From an uncultured Pelagibacteraceae bacterium (GTDB taxonomy: Bacteria > Pseudomonadota > Alphaproteobacteria > Pelagibacterales > Pelagibacteraceae): a DNA stretch of 64,000 bases. The stretch covers positions 1 to 64,000 of the forward strand of contig CACKOU010000004.1 in assembly GCA_902601895.1 (NCBI GenBank). Reading direction: 5' to 3'. This document shows positions 53,768 to 63,481 of the stretch, piece by piece (the first letter of the stretch is position 1; every line of letters begins with the position of its first letter). The notes under the pieces were generated by a model that saw only the letters and a program-made list of their open reading frames with translations, searched no databases and was not told the origin of the DNA. Position numbers and translations under genes: made by a program.

Positions 53768-55063
53768 ATGCAAGAAAAAAAAATATTAAATTTAATAAAA
53801 AAAACAATAATAAATAAAGAATTTGATAAAGCTATAAGTTTAGTAAATAATTCTAACACAACAAATATTGAAAGAAATTTAAAGCTGCGTTTGCTTGCAT
53901 CAATTTATTTTAAAAAGAAAAATTGGGAGAATGCAGTCAAATATTATGAAAAAGTATTACCTAACTCAAAAGATAAATTTGGTATATATAATAATATAGG
54001 AATATCTTATTTCAATTTAGGGGAACTTAAAAAATCTATCGATTTTTATCTTAAATCTATTGAAAATAATCAAAACTTCGATGTAGCACATGAAAATTTA
54101 GCAATTACCTATAAAAATCTTGATGATTACGAAAGTGCTATTAAAAGTTTTGTTAAGGCATTTGAAATCAATAAGAATAATAAGAATGCAAGGAACCAAA
54201 TACTATATTTGCTTAACTACGTTAAAATTAAAAATAAAACTATTAATCCAATCATAGAGTGTGACTTTAAAATAAATGAATTATTAAAAAATTTAAATTT
54301 CGAATCAATTAATTCTGAAAAATTTTTAAAAAATTTATTTTTTAAAATTGATGAGATTATAGATACTTATAAATCTGATTTTTTTTTGGACGAAACTCAG
54401 ATATATAGAAGAAATAAGGAAAATCTTAATTGTTCGAGACATTTTAAAGTATTTAATAGATTTAAGATAATACCGAAATACTGTTTTAACTGTTACAAGA
54501 TACAAATTGATCTTAAAAATATAGTTGACTTGGTTAAACTAAATTTTCTATTTAATATTTTAAAACTTGAAAAAAATAATATCAGAAAATGTATCGTAGA
54601 AATAAGACCAAATGTTCCGGTGAATTATAAAGGTTATATATATTGTGAGAGTTTAGACGAGTCTCAAGAGATACTAAAAAATATAAGTAATGATTTAAAA
54701 AAAATAAATTTCGATAAAATTAAAATAATTACTAAGCATGGTTGTTCTGAATTTTATGAGGTGTATCCTAAATTTAAAGATATTAACTACAATGGTAAAC
54801 AGCAAATGTCATACGATGTTAGTTGGCAAAAAAAAGAAGAGATAATTGATAAAGAGATAAATAATGTAAATTCCAATGAATTTTTTAAAAAAAATACTCT
54901 TAAATCAATTAATTTATATGATGTATTAATAATGAAAAATTGGTTTGCATATGCAAAAATCATTGAAGATAAAAGTTTGGACAAAATTTATAATGGAAAA
55001 TTAAATTTAGAAAATTTAAATCCATATTTAAAAGATCAATTAAATTTTAGGAAAAGTAATTAA
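53768..55063 (+). CDS. TPR-repeat protein with C-terminal cysteine-containing region
   Basis: A 431-aa protein from ATG 53768 (a TTG one codon earlier is less likely). Residues about 35-150 form three TPR units (NWENAVKYYEKVLPNS; FGIYNNIGISYFNLGELKKSI; AHENLAITYKNLDDYESAI). The rest is unassigned but includes CSRHFKVFNRFKIIPKYCFNC, possibly a metal-binding loop. It may bind or regulate a glycosyl or nucleotide enzyme. No signal peptide. Confidence 0.75.
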   Translation: MQEKKILNLIKKTIINKEFDKAISLVNNSNTTNIERNLKLRLLASIYFKKKNWENAVKYYEKVLPNSKDKFGIYNNIGISYFNLGELKKSIDFYLKSIENNQNFDVAHENLAITYKNLDDYESAIKSFVKAFEINKNNKNARNQILYLLNYVKIKNKTINPIIECDFKINELLKNLNFESINSEKFLKNLFFKIDEIIDTYKSDFFLDETQIYRRNKENLNCSRHFKVFNRFKIIPKYCFNCYKIQIDLKNIVDLVKLNFLFNILKLEKNNIRKCIVEIRPNVPVNYKGYIYCESLDESQEILKNISNDLKKINFDKIKIITKHGCSEFYEVYPKFKDINYNGKQQMSYDVSWQKKEEIIDKEINNVNSNEFFKKNTLKSINLYDVLIMKNWFAYAKIIEDKSLDKIYNGKLNLENLNPYLKDQLNFRKSN

Positions 55064-55140
55064 TGGTAGCGGGAAGTGGGATCGAACCACTGACCTCGGG
55101 CTTATGAGTCCCGCGCTCTAACCAACTGAGCTACCCCGCC
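55064..55140 (-). tRNA. tRNA-Met (CAU)
   Basis: A 77-nt cloverleaf with encoded CCA end. The anticodon loop CTCATAA gives CAU. D-arm GCTC/GAGC and T-arm AGTGG-TTCGATC-CCACT pair fully. Two unusual points: a G1-U72 wobble at the acceptor end and an A31/G39 mismatch at the loop end of the anticodon stem. The arm does not show the initiator GGG/CCC pattern, so it is probably elongator Met; tRNA-Ile2 (lysidine-modified CAU) is a weaker alternative. Confidence 0.93.
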
Positions 55141-55155
55141 GTAAATAGCTTTTGT

Positions 55156-55183
55156 TTTATACTACTTTTATTTTTTGTTGCAA
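55156..55183 (-). promoter_or_regulatory. Possible promoter of tRNA-Met
   Basis: On the minus strand TTGCAA (55183-55178) and TATAAA (55161-55156) are separated by 16 bases, ending about 16 bp before the tRNA 5' end. The hexamers resemble -35 and -10 boxes. Confidence 0.35.
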
Positions 55184-55191
55184 ACAAGATT

Positions 55192-55305
55192 TCACTTTTT
55201 CTTTTTCTTGTCTTTTTTAATTTTTCTTTTTTCTTTAAGAGAAAGTTTGGCTTTTTTCATTACACTAGAGTCCTTGAATGATTTTCCACTATACCTTTTT
55301 GACAT
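55192..55305 (-). CDS. 37-aa lysine-rich peptide
   Basis: An ORF from ATG 55305, four bases after the AEC transporter stop, ending just upstream of tRNA-Met. Sequence begins MSKRYSGKSFKDSSVMKKAK and ends in a run of lysines (KKDKKKKK). It resembles other tiny basic proteins likely to bind RNA or ribosomes, but no family is assigned. A ribosome-binding site is not obvious. Confidence 0.45.
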   Translation of the reverse strand: MSKRYSGKSFKDSSVMKKAKLSLKEKRKIKKDKKKKK

Positions 55306-55309
55306 TGCT

Positions 55310-56233
55310 TTAACTTAATAAATTTATAGTGAATAAAAAAGTAAATATTGAAGCAAATGTTGAAATAAATATTGCTTTAATGATATTTTCCGGACTCACA
55401 TTATAAGCAGAACACATAACAATTGATGTTGCACCACAGGGGCCAACACTAACCAACAAGGCTCCAGAAAAATTTATTGGATTTGATAAACTAAAAAATG
55501 TGTATCCTAAAATTAGCAGTATCATTGGTGATATCACCAGCTTTAATATTGAAATTGTAATAGTTAACTTATTAATAACATTTTTTGAATAAAAAGATAG
55601 AATAATACCAATTGCAAATAACCCAACTGGCATCACACATGCTGCTAGTCTTTGAAGAATATACTCAAATGGAGTGTCGTCTATATTGATCTTTGAAATT
55701 CTTATTATTAATCCAATTAATATTGCTAATATCATCGGATTTAATATTAAATTTCTTAAAAACTGAAATAATTTAATTCTCTTTTTTACAGTAAGTTCTA
55801 AAAAGAAACTAACTATGGATATTAAAACTACACTATCCATTAAAATAATACCTGATATTTGAGTTATTGTACTCCCTGAAAAGAAAATTTCTGCAATAGG
55901 TAAAACTAATATGACGTGATTAGATAAAGCAACTGTTAAAGCCCAAATAATTGACTCTTGAATTGATCTTTTGAAAGTATTTTTAGTTAATAAAAAAGCA
56001 AATATTCCACTCGTTAATTGCATTAAAAAATATGATGAAATTTGAGACACATCTATTTCCCCAACATCACTTTGTGCAACTAGTTTTATGATTAAAGCTG
56101 GTACTGCTATATAAAATGAAAATAAATTAAATATTCTAGCCTTTTGTAAATCAAATATTTTAATATATCCTAAAAGATAACCTATAAGCGTAATGCCTAT
56201 AAATGGTGTTAATCCTAGAAATACCTGAAACAT
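55310..56233 (-). CDS. AEC-family (auxin efflux carrier-like) transporter
   Basis: A 307-aa protein with about 10 helices in two halves (FNLFSFYIAVPALIIKLV; SVGPCGATSIVMCSAYNVSP). AEC proteins move organic anions such as malate, malonate or auxin. The gene overlaps the dioxygenase by one base in an operon with a dehalogenase-like hydrolase, hinting at uptake or release of a small (halo)organic acid, by inference. Confidence 0.88.
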   Translation of the reverse strand: MFQVFLGLTPFIGITLIGYLLGYIKIFDLQKARIFNLFSFYIAVPALIIKLVAQSDVGEIDVSQISSYFLMQLTSGIFAFLLTKNTFKRSIQESIIWALTVALSNHVILVLPIAEIFFSGSTITQISGIILMDSVVLISIVSFFLELTVKKRIKLFQFLRNLILNPMILAILIGLIIRISKINIDDTPFEYILQRLAACVMPVGLFAIGIILSFYSKNVINKLTITISILKLVISPMILLILGYTFFSLSNPINFSGALLVSVGPCGATSIVMCSAYNVSPENIIKAIFISTFASIFTFLFTINLLS

Positions 56234-57021
56234 TATTGGACAGTAATTCTATGCATAATTCTATTACCTTTAAAAGCTGTAGCTTGATGTAGCATAGATC
56301 TGTTATCCCAAATGGCTAATTGGTTCTTTTCCCATTCTAAAGAATATTGAAAACTTTTTTTTAATTGGTGTTTAAATAAATAAGTTTTAAATTTTTTGTC
56401 AATTTTACTATTATTAAAACGTATAAAGTGTCCTGGACTACAATATAAAGTATATTTACTATTTATTTTCCTTATTAATTTATGCTTTGAGATAAGTTCT
56501 TTCGTTTTTTTCCCCTTTTCTTTCTCTCTTTCCAATCTAGTTACAGAAATAGGTCCCTCTGATGAAAATATACATTTTTCATTTTTAAACTTTCTTTTGA
56601 AACTAGCAGGTAATTTTTCATAAGCTAAATATTGGGAACAGAAATCTGTGTTTGCCTGCCCTTTTTTTGGAACTAACTTAGATAGTAACATAGTAAATCT
56701 AGGTGGCTTTTTGGTATAAATTGAATCTGTATGAAATTGTTCACCAAAACTAGGTCCTTTATCAGTAGATTTTCTTTGAACAACGGTTATTTGAGGATAT
56801 TTTTTATTCAATCCTTTAAGTCTTGGATAGTTTGCAAGTTTTCCAAATTTTTTTGCAAATTTTACATAATGATCAGAGCTTAATTTTTGGTTTCTAAAAT
56901 AAATCATCCCATATTTTGAAAGAGCAGATTTTATTTTTTTTAACGACGAATTGTTAATTTTATTTAAATCGCAGACTAATTCTGCACCTATATTTTTTTT
57001 ATTAGGAATAATTTTAAACAT
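56233..57021 (-). CDS. TauD/TfdA-family Fe(II)/2-oxoglutarate dioxygenase
   Basis: A 262-aa protein. The iron ligands are H97 and D99 (GEQFHTDSIYTKKPPRFTM) and H245 (NRSMLHQATAF), with R254/R258 as likely 2-oxoglutarate contacts. The fold opens with YGMIYFRNQKLSSDHYVKFA. It lies between an AEC transporter and a dehalogenase-like hydrolase gene in a tightly overlapping operon. The substrate is unknown; taurine is only one possibility. Confidence 0.88.
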   Translation of the reverse strand: MFKIIPNKKNIGAELVCDLNKINNSSLKKIKSALSKYGMIYFRNQKLSSDHYVKFAKKFGKLANYPRLKGLNKKYPQITVVQRKSTDKGPSFGEQFHTDSIYTKKPPRFTMLLSKLVPKKGQANTDFCSQYLAYEKLPASFKRKFKNEKCIFSSEGPISVTRLEREKEKGKKTKELISKHKLIRKINSKYTLYCSPGHFIRFNNSKIDKKFKTYLFKHQLKKSFQYSLEWEKNQLAIWDNRSMLHQATAFKGNRIMHRITVQ

Positions 57022-57889
57022 TTTTTAAAAAGAAACTTTTTAATTGTTTAATTGTTTCTTTGGGATTTTGCTCTGGTATAAAATGTCCAGATTTAACAGC
57101 AACTCCGACAACTTTTTTATTTGAATATTTTTGCCAAATTTTAATAGGTTTAAATTGTTTGTTTATAACTCCATTTTTTCCCCATAAAACTTGAACAGGA
57201 ATATTTAATTTTTTCTTACGATCGTTCCTGTCATGATCAAGATCAATTGTAGCAGATGCTCTATAATCCTCACATGATCCGTGTATTCTTTTTGGTTGCT
57301 TAAAGCACTTTAGATAACCCTCTTCAACTTTTCCAAATTTATGATTGCCAGACCATTTATCTAAGCAATACTTCATCCATTTCCTTGGATCACTCATTAT
57401 CATTCTTTCTGGTAACCATTTTGGTTGAATTAAGAAAAACCAATGAAAGTAAGCTTTTGCAAAATCTCTAGTAGTTAGTTCGTACATATCTAAAGTTGGA
57501 CAAATATCTAAAACGCTGAGAGCAAGTACGTTTTTTCTGTGGTCTCTTGCCAATCTATGAGCAACTCTTCCACCTCTATCATGGCCTGCAACAAAAAATT
57601 TAGGGTATCCCAATTTTACCATTGTTTGTTTCATGTCGCTCGCCATTTCTCGTTTTGAATAATTGAAATGTTTACTATCAGATTGTGGAGCTAAACTATT
57701 TCCATAACCTCTAAGATCTGCGGCAACAACTGTGAAGGTTTTTGACAACTCCGGCGCTGTTTTGTGCCACATTAAATGAGTTTGGGGATAACCATGAAGT
57801 AATAATAAAGGTGGACCGTTTCCTTTAACTTTACAAAACACTTTCCCTTTTTTTACTTTTACGTATCTACTCTTAAAACCATCAAACAT
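57014..57889 (-). CDS. Alpha/beta hydrolase of the fluoroacetate dehalogenase type
   Basis: A 291-aa alpha/beta hydrolase. Nucleophile D104 in AGHDRGGRVAHRLA with R105 and R108, H149/W150 in FHWFFLIQP, D128 and catalytic H269 (SGHFIPEQNP) match the layout of haloacetate (fluoroacetate) dehalogenases, where the arginines bind the carboxylate and His/Trp hold the halide. Cytoplasmic. An epoxide hydrolase-like activity is possible, as the two groups are related. Eight bases overlap the dioxygenase gene. Confidence 0.85.
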   Translation of the reverse strand: MFDGFKSRYVKVKKGKVFCKVKGNGPPLLLLHGYPQTHLMWHKTAPELSKTFTVVAADLRGYGNSLAPQSDSKHFNYSKREMASDMKQTMVKLGYPKFFVAGHDRGGRVAHRLARDHRKNVLALSVLDICPTLDMYELTTRDFAKAYFHWFFLIQPKWLPERMIMSDPRKWMKYCLDKWSGNHKFGKVEEGYLKCFKQPKRIHGSCEDYRASATIDLDHDRNDRKKKLNIPVQVLWGKNGVINKQFKPIKIWQKYSNKKVVGVAVKSGHFIPEQNPKETIKQLKSFFLKNV

Positions 57890-58011
57890 TTATTTATTTT
57901 AATTTATATTTTTATAATTCAATCAGTAATTTCAAAATTGTTCAAATACAACGTTAATAAGTTCAATTATTAAATTGAATTATCATTCATTGGATGTATA
58001 CCTTCATTTTT

Positions 58012-59046
58012 GTGAGAATTGAAGAAGAGCTAAAACTAGATTATTCCGACGTACTTTTTAGACCTAAAAGAAGCACTCTTAAAAGTAGAAAAGATGTTAA
58101 TTTAAAGAGAACCTATCGTTTTAAATACAGTAAAAACGAATGGTCTGGGATTCCTATAATGGCTGCTAACATGGATGGAGTTGGGGAATTAGATGTTGCG
58201 CAAAAGTTATCAGAATATGGGATGATTACATGCTTAACAAAACAGCATGACGTAAAAAAAATCAAACAATTTAAAAAAATTAAATCAATATATCCAAATG
58301 TAGCTTTAAGTATTGGAACTAAAAAAGAAGATTTTCAAAATTTAGATAAAGTTTTAAAAGAATTTAGTTTCATTAAGTTCATTTGTATTGATGTAGCAAA
58401 CGGTTACTCAGAGCATTTTAGTAAATTTTTAAAATCTGTTAGAGATAAATATCCAACAAAAACAATTATTGCAGGAAACGTTGTTACTGCTGATATGACT
58501 CAAGAATTAATTTTATCAGGTGCTGATATTGTTAAAGTTGGAATTGGACCAGGAAGTGTATGTACTACACGTATACAAACTGGAGTTGGCTATCCTCAGT
58601 TAAGTGCAGTAATAGAATGTGCTGATGCAGCTCATGGATTAGGTGCACATATAATTGCAGATGGTGGATGCACATGTCCAGGTGACGTTGCTAAAGCATT
58701 TGGTGGAGGAGCTGATTTTGTTATGCTTGGAGGAATGTTTGCAGGTCATGATGAAGGTAAAGGAAAATTAGTAAAATCTAATGGCTCAAAGTATATTGAA
58801 TTTTATGGATCGAGCTCAGAAACAGCTAACAATAAACATTATGGTGGACTTTCAGACTACAGAAGTAGCGAAGGAAGAACAGTAAGAGTGAAGTACCGTG
58901 GTAAAATTAATGATACCATTTTAAATATTTTAGGTGGTGTGAGAAGTAGTTGTACATATGTTGGAGCACCTTCTTTAAAACAATTAAGTAAGTGCACAAC
59001 TTTTGTTAGAGTTACCAAGCAATTTAACGATACATTTGCTAAATAA
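58012..59046 (+). CDS. guaC: GMP reductase
   Basis: An IMPDH/GMPR-family barrel converting GMP to IMP with NADPH. The catalytic Cys is in [18 protein letters not shown], and [22 protein letters not shown] and YRSSEGRTV confirm GMP reductase. I place the start at GTG 58012, giving [20 protein letters not shown], which aligns with the known start of E. coli GuaC; an ATG at 57994 would add six residues. The ttuC-like gene follows immediately (TAAATG). Confidence 0.88.
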   Translation: MRIEEELKLDYSDVLFRPKRSTLKSRKDVNLKRTYRFKYSKNEWSGIPIMAANMDGVGELDVAQKLSEYGMITCLTKQHDVKKIKQFKKIKSIYPNVALSIGTKKEDFQNLDKVLKEFSFIKFICIDVANGYSEHFSKFLKSVRDKYPTKTIIAGNVVTADMTQELILSGADIVKVGIGPGSVCTTRIQTGVGYPQLSAVIECADAAHGLGAHIIADGGCTCPGDVAKAFGGGADFVMLGGMFAGHDEGKGKLVKSNGSKYIEFYGSSSETANNKHYGGLSDYRSSEGRTVRVKYRGKINDTILNILGGVRSSCTYVGAPSLKQLSKCTTFVRVTKQFNDTFAK

Positions 59047-60120
59047 ATGAAAGAATATTCAATAGCTTCTATTGCTGGTGACGGCATTGGTAAAGAAGTT
59101 GTGCCTGAAGCACAAAAAATATTAAAAGAAATTTCTCAACAACATCAATTCAAATTAAATATAGAGGATTATGATTTTGCATCATGTGATTATTACGAAA
59201 AGCACGGAAAAATGATGCCAGATGACTGGAAAGATAAATTAATTAAACATGATGCAATTTTCTTTGGCGCAGTTGGTATGCCAGATAAATATCCTGACCA
59301 CATAACACTTTGGGGTTCATTATTAAAATTTAGAAGAGAGTTTGATCAGTTTATTAATTTAAGACCTGTAAAACTTTTTGAGGGTGTGAATGCACCATTA
59401 GCTAATAAAAAGCCAGGAGATATTGACATGATAGTTATAAGAGAAAATACTGAAGGTGAATACTCATCAGTCGGTGGAAGAATGTATCAGGGAACTGATA
59501 GAGAGGTGGTTATTCAAGAAACAATAATGTCAAAATATGGAATAGATAGAGTTCAACAGTTTGCTTTTGAATTAGCTAAAAAAAGAAAAAGAAAAAAACT
59601 AACAAGTGCAACAAAATCAAATGGAATATCAATTACAATGCCTTATTGGGATGAAAGATTTAATGAGAATAAAAAAAATTATCCTGATGTGGAAACTGAT
59701 CAATATCATATCGATATATTGGCTGCTAGATTTGTTCTAAGTCCTGAACGTTTTGATGTGATAGTCGCATCAAACCTTTTTGGAGATATTCTATCTGATC
59801 TAGGACCAGCTTGTACTGGAACTATTGGAATTGCACCATCTGGAAATATTAATCCAACAAATAAATACCCATCATTATTTGAACCCGTTCATGGGTCAGC
59901 ACCAGATATTGCGGGCCAAGGGATAGCTAATCCAGTAGGACAAATTTGGTCAGCTGCAATGATGTTAGATTATCTAGGCGAAAAAGAAGCCTCTGATAGA
60001 ATAGTAAAATCAATTGAATTAACTCTTAAAGATAAAGACAGTCGAACAAAAGATCTTCAAGGCTCTAGTAATACAGAAGAGTGTTCAAAAAAAATTTTAG
60101 ATAATATTAGTTCAGTCTAA
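59047..60120 (+). CDS. Tartrate/D-malate dehydrogenase-like enzyme
   Basis: A 357-aa member of the isocitrate/isopropylmalate dehydrogenase family. Motifs: IAGDGIGKEVVPEA, FFGAVGMPDKYPDHITLWG, LRPVKLFEG, VIRENTEGEYSSVGG and the NAD region FEPVHGSAPDIAGQG. The DHITLWG and RREFDQFINLRPVKL pattern matches TtuC/DmlA rather than LeuB. It oxidises tartrate, D-malate or a related hydroxy acid with NAD. It abuts guaC, probably through packing. Confidence 0.88.
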   Translation: MKEYSIASIAGDGIGKEVVPEAQKILKEISQQHQFKLNIEDYDFASCDYYEKHGKMMPDDWKDKLIKHDAIFFGAVGMPDKYPDHITLWGSLLKFRREFDQFINLRPVKLFEGVNAPLANKKPGDIDMIVIRENTEGEYSSVGGRMYQGTDREVVIQETIMSKYGIDRVQQFAFELAKKRKRKKLTSATKSNGISITMPYWDERFNENKKNYPDVETDQYHIDILAARFVLSPERFDVIVASNLFGDILSDLGPACTGTIGIAPSGNINPTNKYPSLFEPVHGSAPDIAGQGIANPVGQIWSAAMMLDYLGEKEASDRIVKSIELTLKDKDSRTKDLQGSSNTEECSKKILDNISSV

Positions 60121-60134
60121 AATTAATTAAAATT

Positions 60135-61010
60135 ATGAATTTACTTAAAAATAAATCTATTACTAAAGTTATAATTTTATCTATATCAGGATTTTTTATT
60201 TTAGTTTGCCAAGATTCTACTGCAAAATATCTTGGAACATTAATGCCTTTAAATCAAGTAATTTGGGGCAGATTTTTTTTTCACTTTATTATTATTTTAA
60301 TTTTATTTGCAATGTTAAAACCTAAGTTAAACTTAAAAAGAAATTTCAATATCAATATTATTAGGTCTATATTAATGGTTTTTGCTACTTTTTTTTTCAT
60401 TCATTCCTTACAAAAATTTGACCTTGTGGATATTTATGTAGTTTTCTTCTCAGCTCCATTAATAGTATCGATTTTAACAGCATTGTTTTTAAAAGATATT
60501 CTTTCACCTAAAGGTATAATTTTAATGTTGTTAAGCTTTGGGTGCATAATTTATTCAATGAGTCCAAGTATGAAAGTTTTAAGTTTAGACTTAATTTTTC
60601 CTTTAGTACCACCAGTCTGTTGGGCTTTATATCAATTTTTTACAAAATTTATTTCTGGTAATAATGATCCTTTAGTAGCGTTATTTTATGCTGCAGTTGT
60701 AGGAGCTATTGTATTCTCTATTTATGTAATGTTAGACTGGACTCCAATTGAGAATAAAAGATTATGGGTTTGGTTGATATTTTTAGGTGTATTAGGTTTT
60801 ACTAGTCACCTTTTAATTATATTTGCAATTCAGCTATCAAATTTATCTTTTGTTACCAATTTTCAATATTCTCAATTAATTTGGTCAACATTAATCAATT
60901 TTTATATATTTGGAGTACCTTTCGATTTTAATAAAACTTTTGGAGTTATTGGAATAATTGTTTTTGGAGTTTTATTTGTTCAGGCTGAAAGCAGAAAAAA
61001 GAAAAATTAG
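60135..61010 (+). CDS. EamA/DMT-superfamily transporter
   Basis: A 291-aa protein with ten helices in two EamA repeats (VIWGRFFFHFIIILILFAM; ALYQFFTKFISGNNDPLVALFYAAVVG). DMT members often export amino acids or metabolites; the substrate is unknown. It ends with a 4-nt convergent overlap with the dehydrogenase gene. Confidence 0.87.
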   Translation: MNLLKNKSITKVIILSISGFFILVCQDSTAKYLGTLMPLNQVIWGRFFFHFIIILILFAMLKPKLNLKRNFNINIIRSILMVFATFFFIHSLQKFDLVDIYVVFFSAPLIVSILTALFLKDILSPKGIILMLLSFGCIIYSMSPSMKVLSLDLIFPLVPPVCWALYQFFTKFISGNNDPLVALFYAAVVGAIVFSIYVMLDWTPIENKRLWVWLIFLGVLGFTSHLLIIFAIQLSNLSFVTNFQYSQLIWSTLINFYIFGVPFDFNKTFGVIGIIVFGVLFVQAESRKKKN

Positions 61011-63478
61011 TTCTTAAAATCTTTATTATTTAAAGGTTTTTCTAATACCTCAACTGGATATTTTTGTTTTTCAATTTCAATATATATATTTTTGTCTTTT
61101 AATGTTTCAACTGTATTTCCAGAATTGACATATCCAAAAGAAAGATTCTTATCATAACAAAAAGAATAATTTCCTGATGTTGTTCTTCCAATAATTTTAT
61201 TATCCATATAAATAGGTTCTTCATGTAGTAAAAGTGGCTCTCCAGGTTTGCTGTCTTTAAGAGTAAACATCATCATCCTTTTATCTAATTTTTGGTCTTT
61301 AATTTTTAATAGAGCATCTTTTCCAATAAAATTTACATTTTTCTTATAACTAATTGCAAATTGTAAACCTGCTTGATACTGATTTTCTTCTGGTGAAATA
61401 TCATGTCCCCAGTGAACAAATCCACTTTCCATTCTCATAATATCCATTGCATGCATTCCACAATGAGATAATCCAAAATTTTTTCCCTCTTCAATCAGAA
61501 TTTCATACAAATCTTTTGCGGAGCTGCTGTCAACATAAAGTTCAAAGCCAATTTCACCAACATAAGATAATCGTTGAGACCATACTTTTATCTCTTTTGG
61601 TTTTCCCCAAGGAGTATTTGAGTCAAATATATTTATAAATTTTCCTGTTCCGAATTTAAAATTTTCATTGCTGAAATCATCTTTGCAAATTTTTGAGATC
61701 ATTTCTCTACTCTTTGGACCAAATAATCCTAAACAACAAAATTCTTCAGTAACATCAGAGAATTCTACATCTTTATCTAAATATTTTAATATATGATATT
61801 TATCATGTTCTCTTGTTGCTGCTGAACTTACAATCCTAAAATAGTTTTTATCTATACATACGACTGTTAAATCTGTCTCTATTCCACCATCTTCATTTAA
61901 CATATGAGTATAAGTTGTTTTTCCAATTTCGTTTTTAATATTTGCAGTACATAACTTTTGTAATTCTTGGTGTGTTTTTTCACCTTTCAAGTCAAATTTT
62001 GAAAATGTTGAAAAATCAAATAATCCAACATTCTTCCTAGCATTTAAAGTCTCATGTTTTGCCGATGGATACCAATTTTGATAATTAAAACTATATTCGT
62101 ATTTAGGGTACTTGCTATTCAAAGAATACCACATTGGTCTTTCAAATCCTCCTGCAACTCCAAAACAAGCTCCTGCATTTTTTAATTCATTATGATAAGG
62201 CAAAAGTTTTTGATTTCTTGATGTGTTATGTTGTTTATATGGCCAGTGCATTCCATACAAATCACCTAATGTTTCTGTCACCCTTTCTATTATAAAGTTT
62301 TTTGAAGAGTGGAACTTTTGAAACCTTTTAATATCTAGTGAAAATAAATCTTCATTAATATGTCCATTCATCATCCATTCAGCTGTTACTCTGCCCGCTC
62401 CTCCTGAACTAGCAATTCCAATGCTATTAAAACCACAACATGTATATAAATTTTTAACTTCTGGAGTTTCACCTAATAAATATTGAGTATCAGGGGTAAA
62501 GGACTCTGGACCTGAGAAAAATTTTCTTATTCCTGCGCTTTCCAACATTGGTAATCTATGAAATGATTTTTCTAAATATGGTTCAAAGTGATCAAAGTCA
62601 TCTGGTAGTTCACCAAATGAAAAATCATCAGGCACTCTTCCAGTTTCTTTAAATGCTGGTTTTGCGTTTGGCTCAAAAATACCAACAAGCATTTTACCAG
62701 CATCCTCTTTTAAATATAAACATGCATTATAATCTCTTAAAACAGGAAGATTTTTAGGTAAATCTTTCATTGGCTCAGTAATTATATAAAAATGTTCATT
62801 AGGGTATAAAGGAACACTTACATCAATTTCTTCACCTAATTGTCTAGACCACATTCCTGTTGCCATCACTACATACTCACAATTTATGATACCTTTATCA
62901 GTTTCAACACCATTAATTCTTGAATTTTTAATTAGAATTTTTTTTACAGGGGTTTTTTCAAAAATCTTTGCACCCTCTATTCTTGCTGCTTTTGCAAGCA
63001 CATTAGTTACTCCGACTGGGTCAGCCTGGCCGTCTTTTGGCATATATACTCCACCTACAATATCTTCACTATGTAATACTGGATATAATTCCTTCAAACG
63101 TTTTTTATCCAAAACTTCAACTTCGACATCTGAAAGTTGTGCTGTTGTCGCTTGTCTTAGTAATTCTTGCATTCTCTCTTTGGTTGATGCAACCGTGATT
63201 GCCCCGTTCTGTTTAAGTCCTGTCGACAAACCTGTGGTTTTTTCTAATTCTTTATAAAGATCTAGAGAGTATTTTCTTATTTTTGTAATTGTTGATGATG
63301 CACCTAATTGACCAACTAACCCTGCTGCATGCCATGTAGTACCTGAAGTTAGCTGATCTCTTTCAAGCAATACAACATCTTTCCAACCAAATTTTGCAAG
63401 ATGGTAAGCGCAAGAAGTTCCAGCAACACCTCCACCAATTACAACAACTTTACAGCTATCTGGTAAGGACTTATTCAT
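61007..63478 (-). CDS. Dimethylglycine/sarcosine dehydrogenase-like FAD enzyme
   Basis: An 823-aa two-domain protein. Residues about 1-400 are a DAO-type FAD domain (VVVIGGGVAGTSCAYHLAKFG; TSGTTWHAAGLVGQLGASS, where the His is the likely covalent flavin site). Residues about 430-820 are a GcvT-like folate domain (YPSAKHETLNARKNVGLFD; MRMESGFVHWGHDISPEENQ). It would demethylate dimethylglycine or sarcosine, passing formaldehyde to tetrahydrofolate. It follows alanine dehydrogenase by three bases. In SAR11 it fits oxidation of glycine-betaine-derived compounds. Confidence 0.9.
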   Translation of the reverse strand: MNKSLPDSCKVVVIGGGVAGTSCAYHLAKFGWKDVVLLERDQLTSGTTWHAAGLVGQLGASSTITKIRKYSLDLYKELEKTTGLSTGLKQNGAITVASTKERMQELLRQATTAQLSDVEVEVLDKKRLKELYPVLHSEDIVGGVYMPKDGQADPVGVTNVLAKAARIEGAKIFEKTPVKKILIKNSRINGVETDKGIINCEYVVMATGMWSRQLGEEIDVSVPLYPNEHFYIITEPMKDLPKNLPVLRDYNACLYLKEDAGKMLVGIFEPNAKPAFKETGRVPDDFSFGELPDDFDHFEPYLEKSFHRLPMLESAGIRKFFSGPESFTPDTQYLLGETPEVKNLYTCCGFNSIGIASSGGAGRVTAEWMMNGHINEDLFSLDIKRFQKFHSSKNFIIERVTETLGDLYGMHWPYKQHNTSRNQKLLPYHNELKNAGACFGVAGGFERPMWYSLNSKYPKYEYSFNYQNWYPSAKHETLNARKNVGLFDFSTFSKFDLKGEKTHQELQKLCTANIKNEIGKTTYTHMLNEDGGIETDLTVVCIDKNYFRIVSSAATREHDKYHILKYLDKDVEFSDVTEEFCCLGLFGPKSREMISKICKDDFSNENFKFGTGKFINIFDSNTPWGKPKEIKVWSQRLSYVGEIGFELYVDSSSAKDLYEILIEEGKNFGLSHCGMHAMDIMRMESGFVHWGHDISPEENQYQAGLQFAISYKKNVNFIGKDALLKIKDQKLDKRMMMFTLKDSKPGEPLLLHEEPIYMDNKIIGRTTSGNYSFCYDKNLSFGYVNSGNTVETLKDKNIYIEIEKQKYPVEVLEKPLNNKDFKN

Positions 63479-63481
63479 AAA

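Noticed and set aside
57967..57985. AT-rich palindrome before guaC as a purine-regulated site
   Set aside because: Composed almost only of A and T with no purine riboswitch core; likely chance in this sequence.
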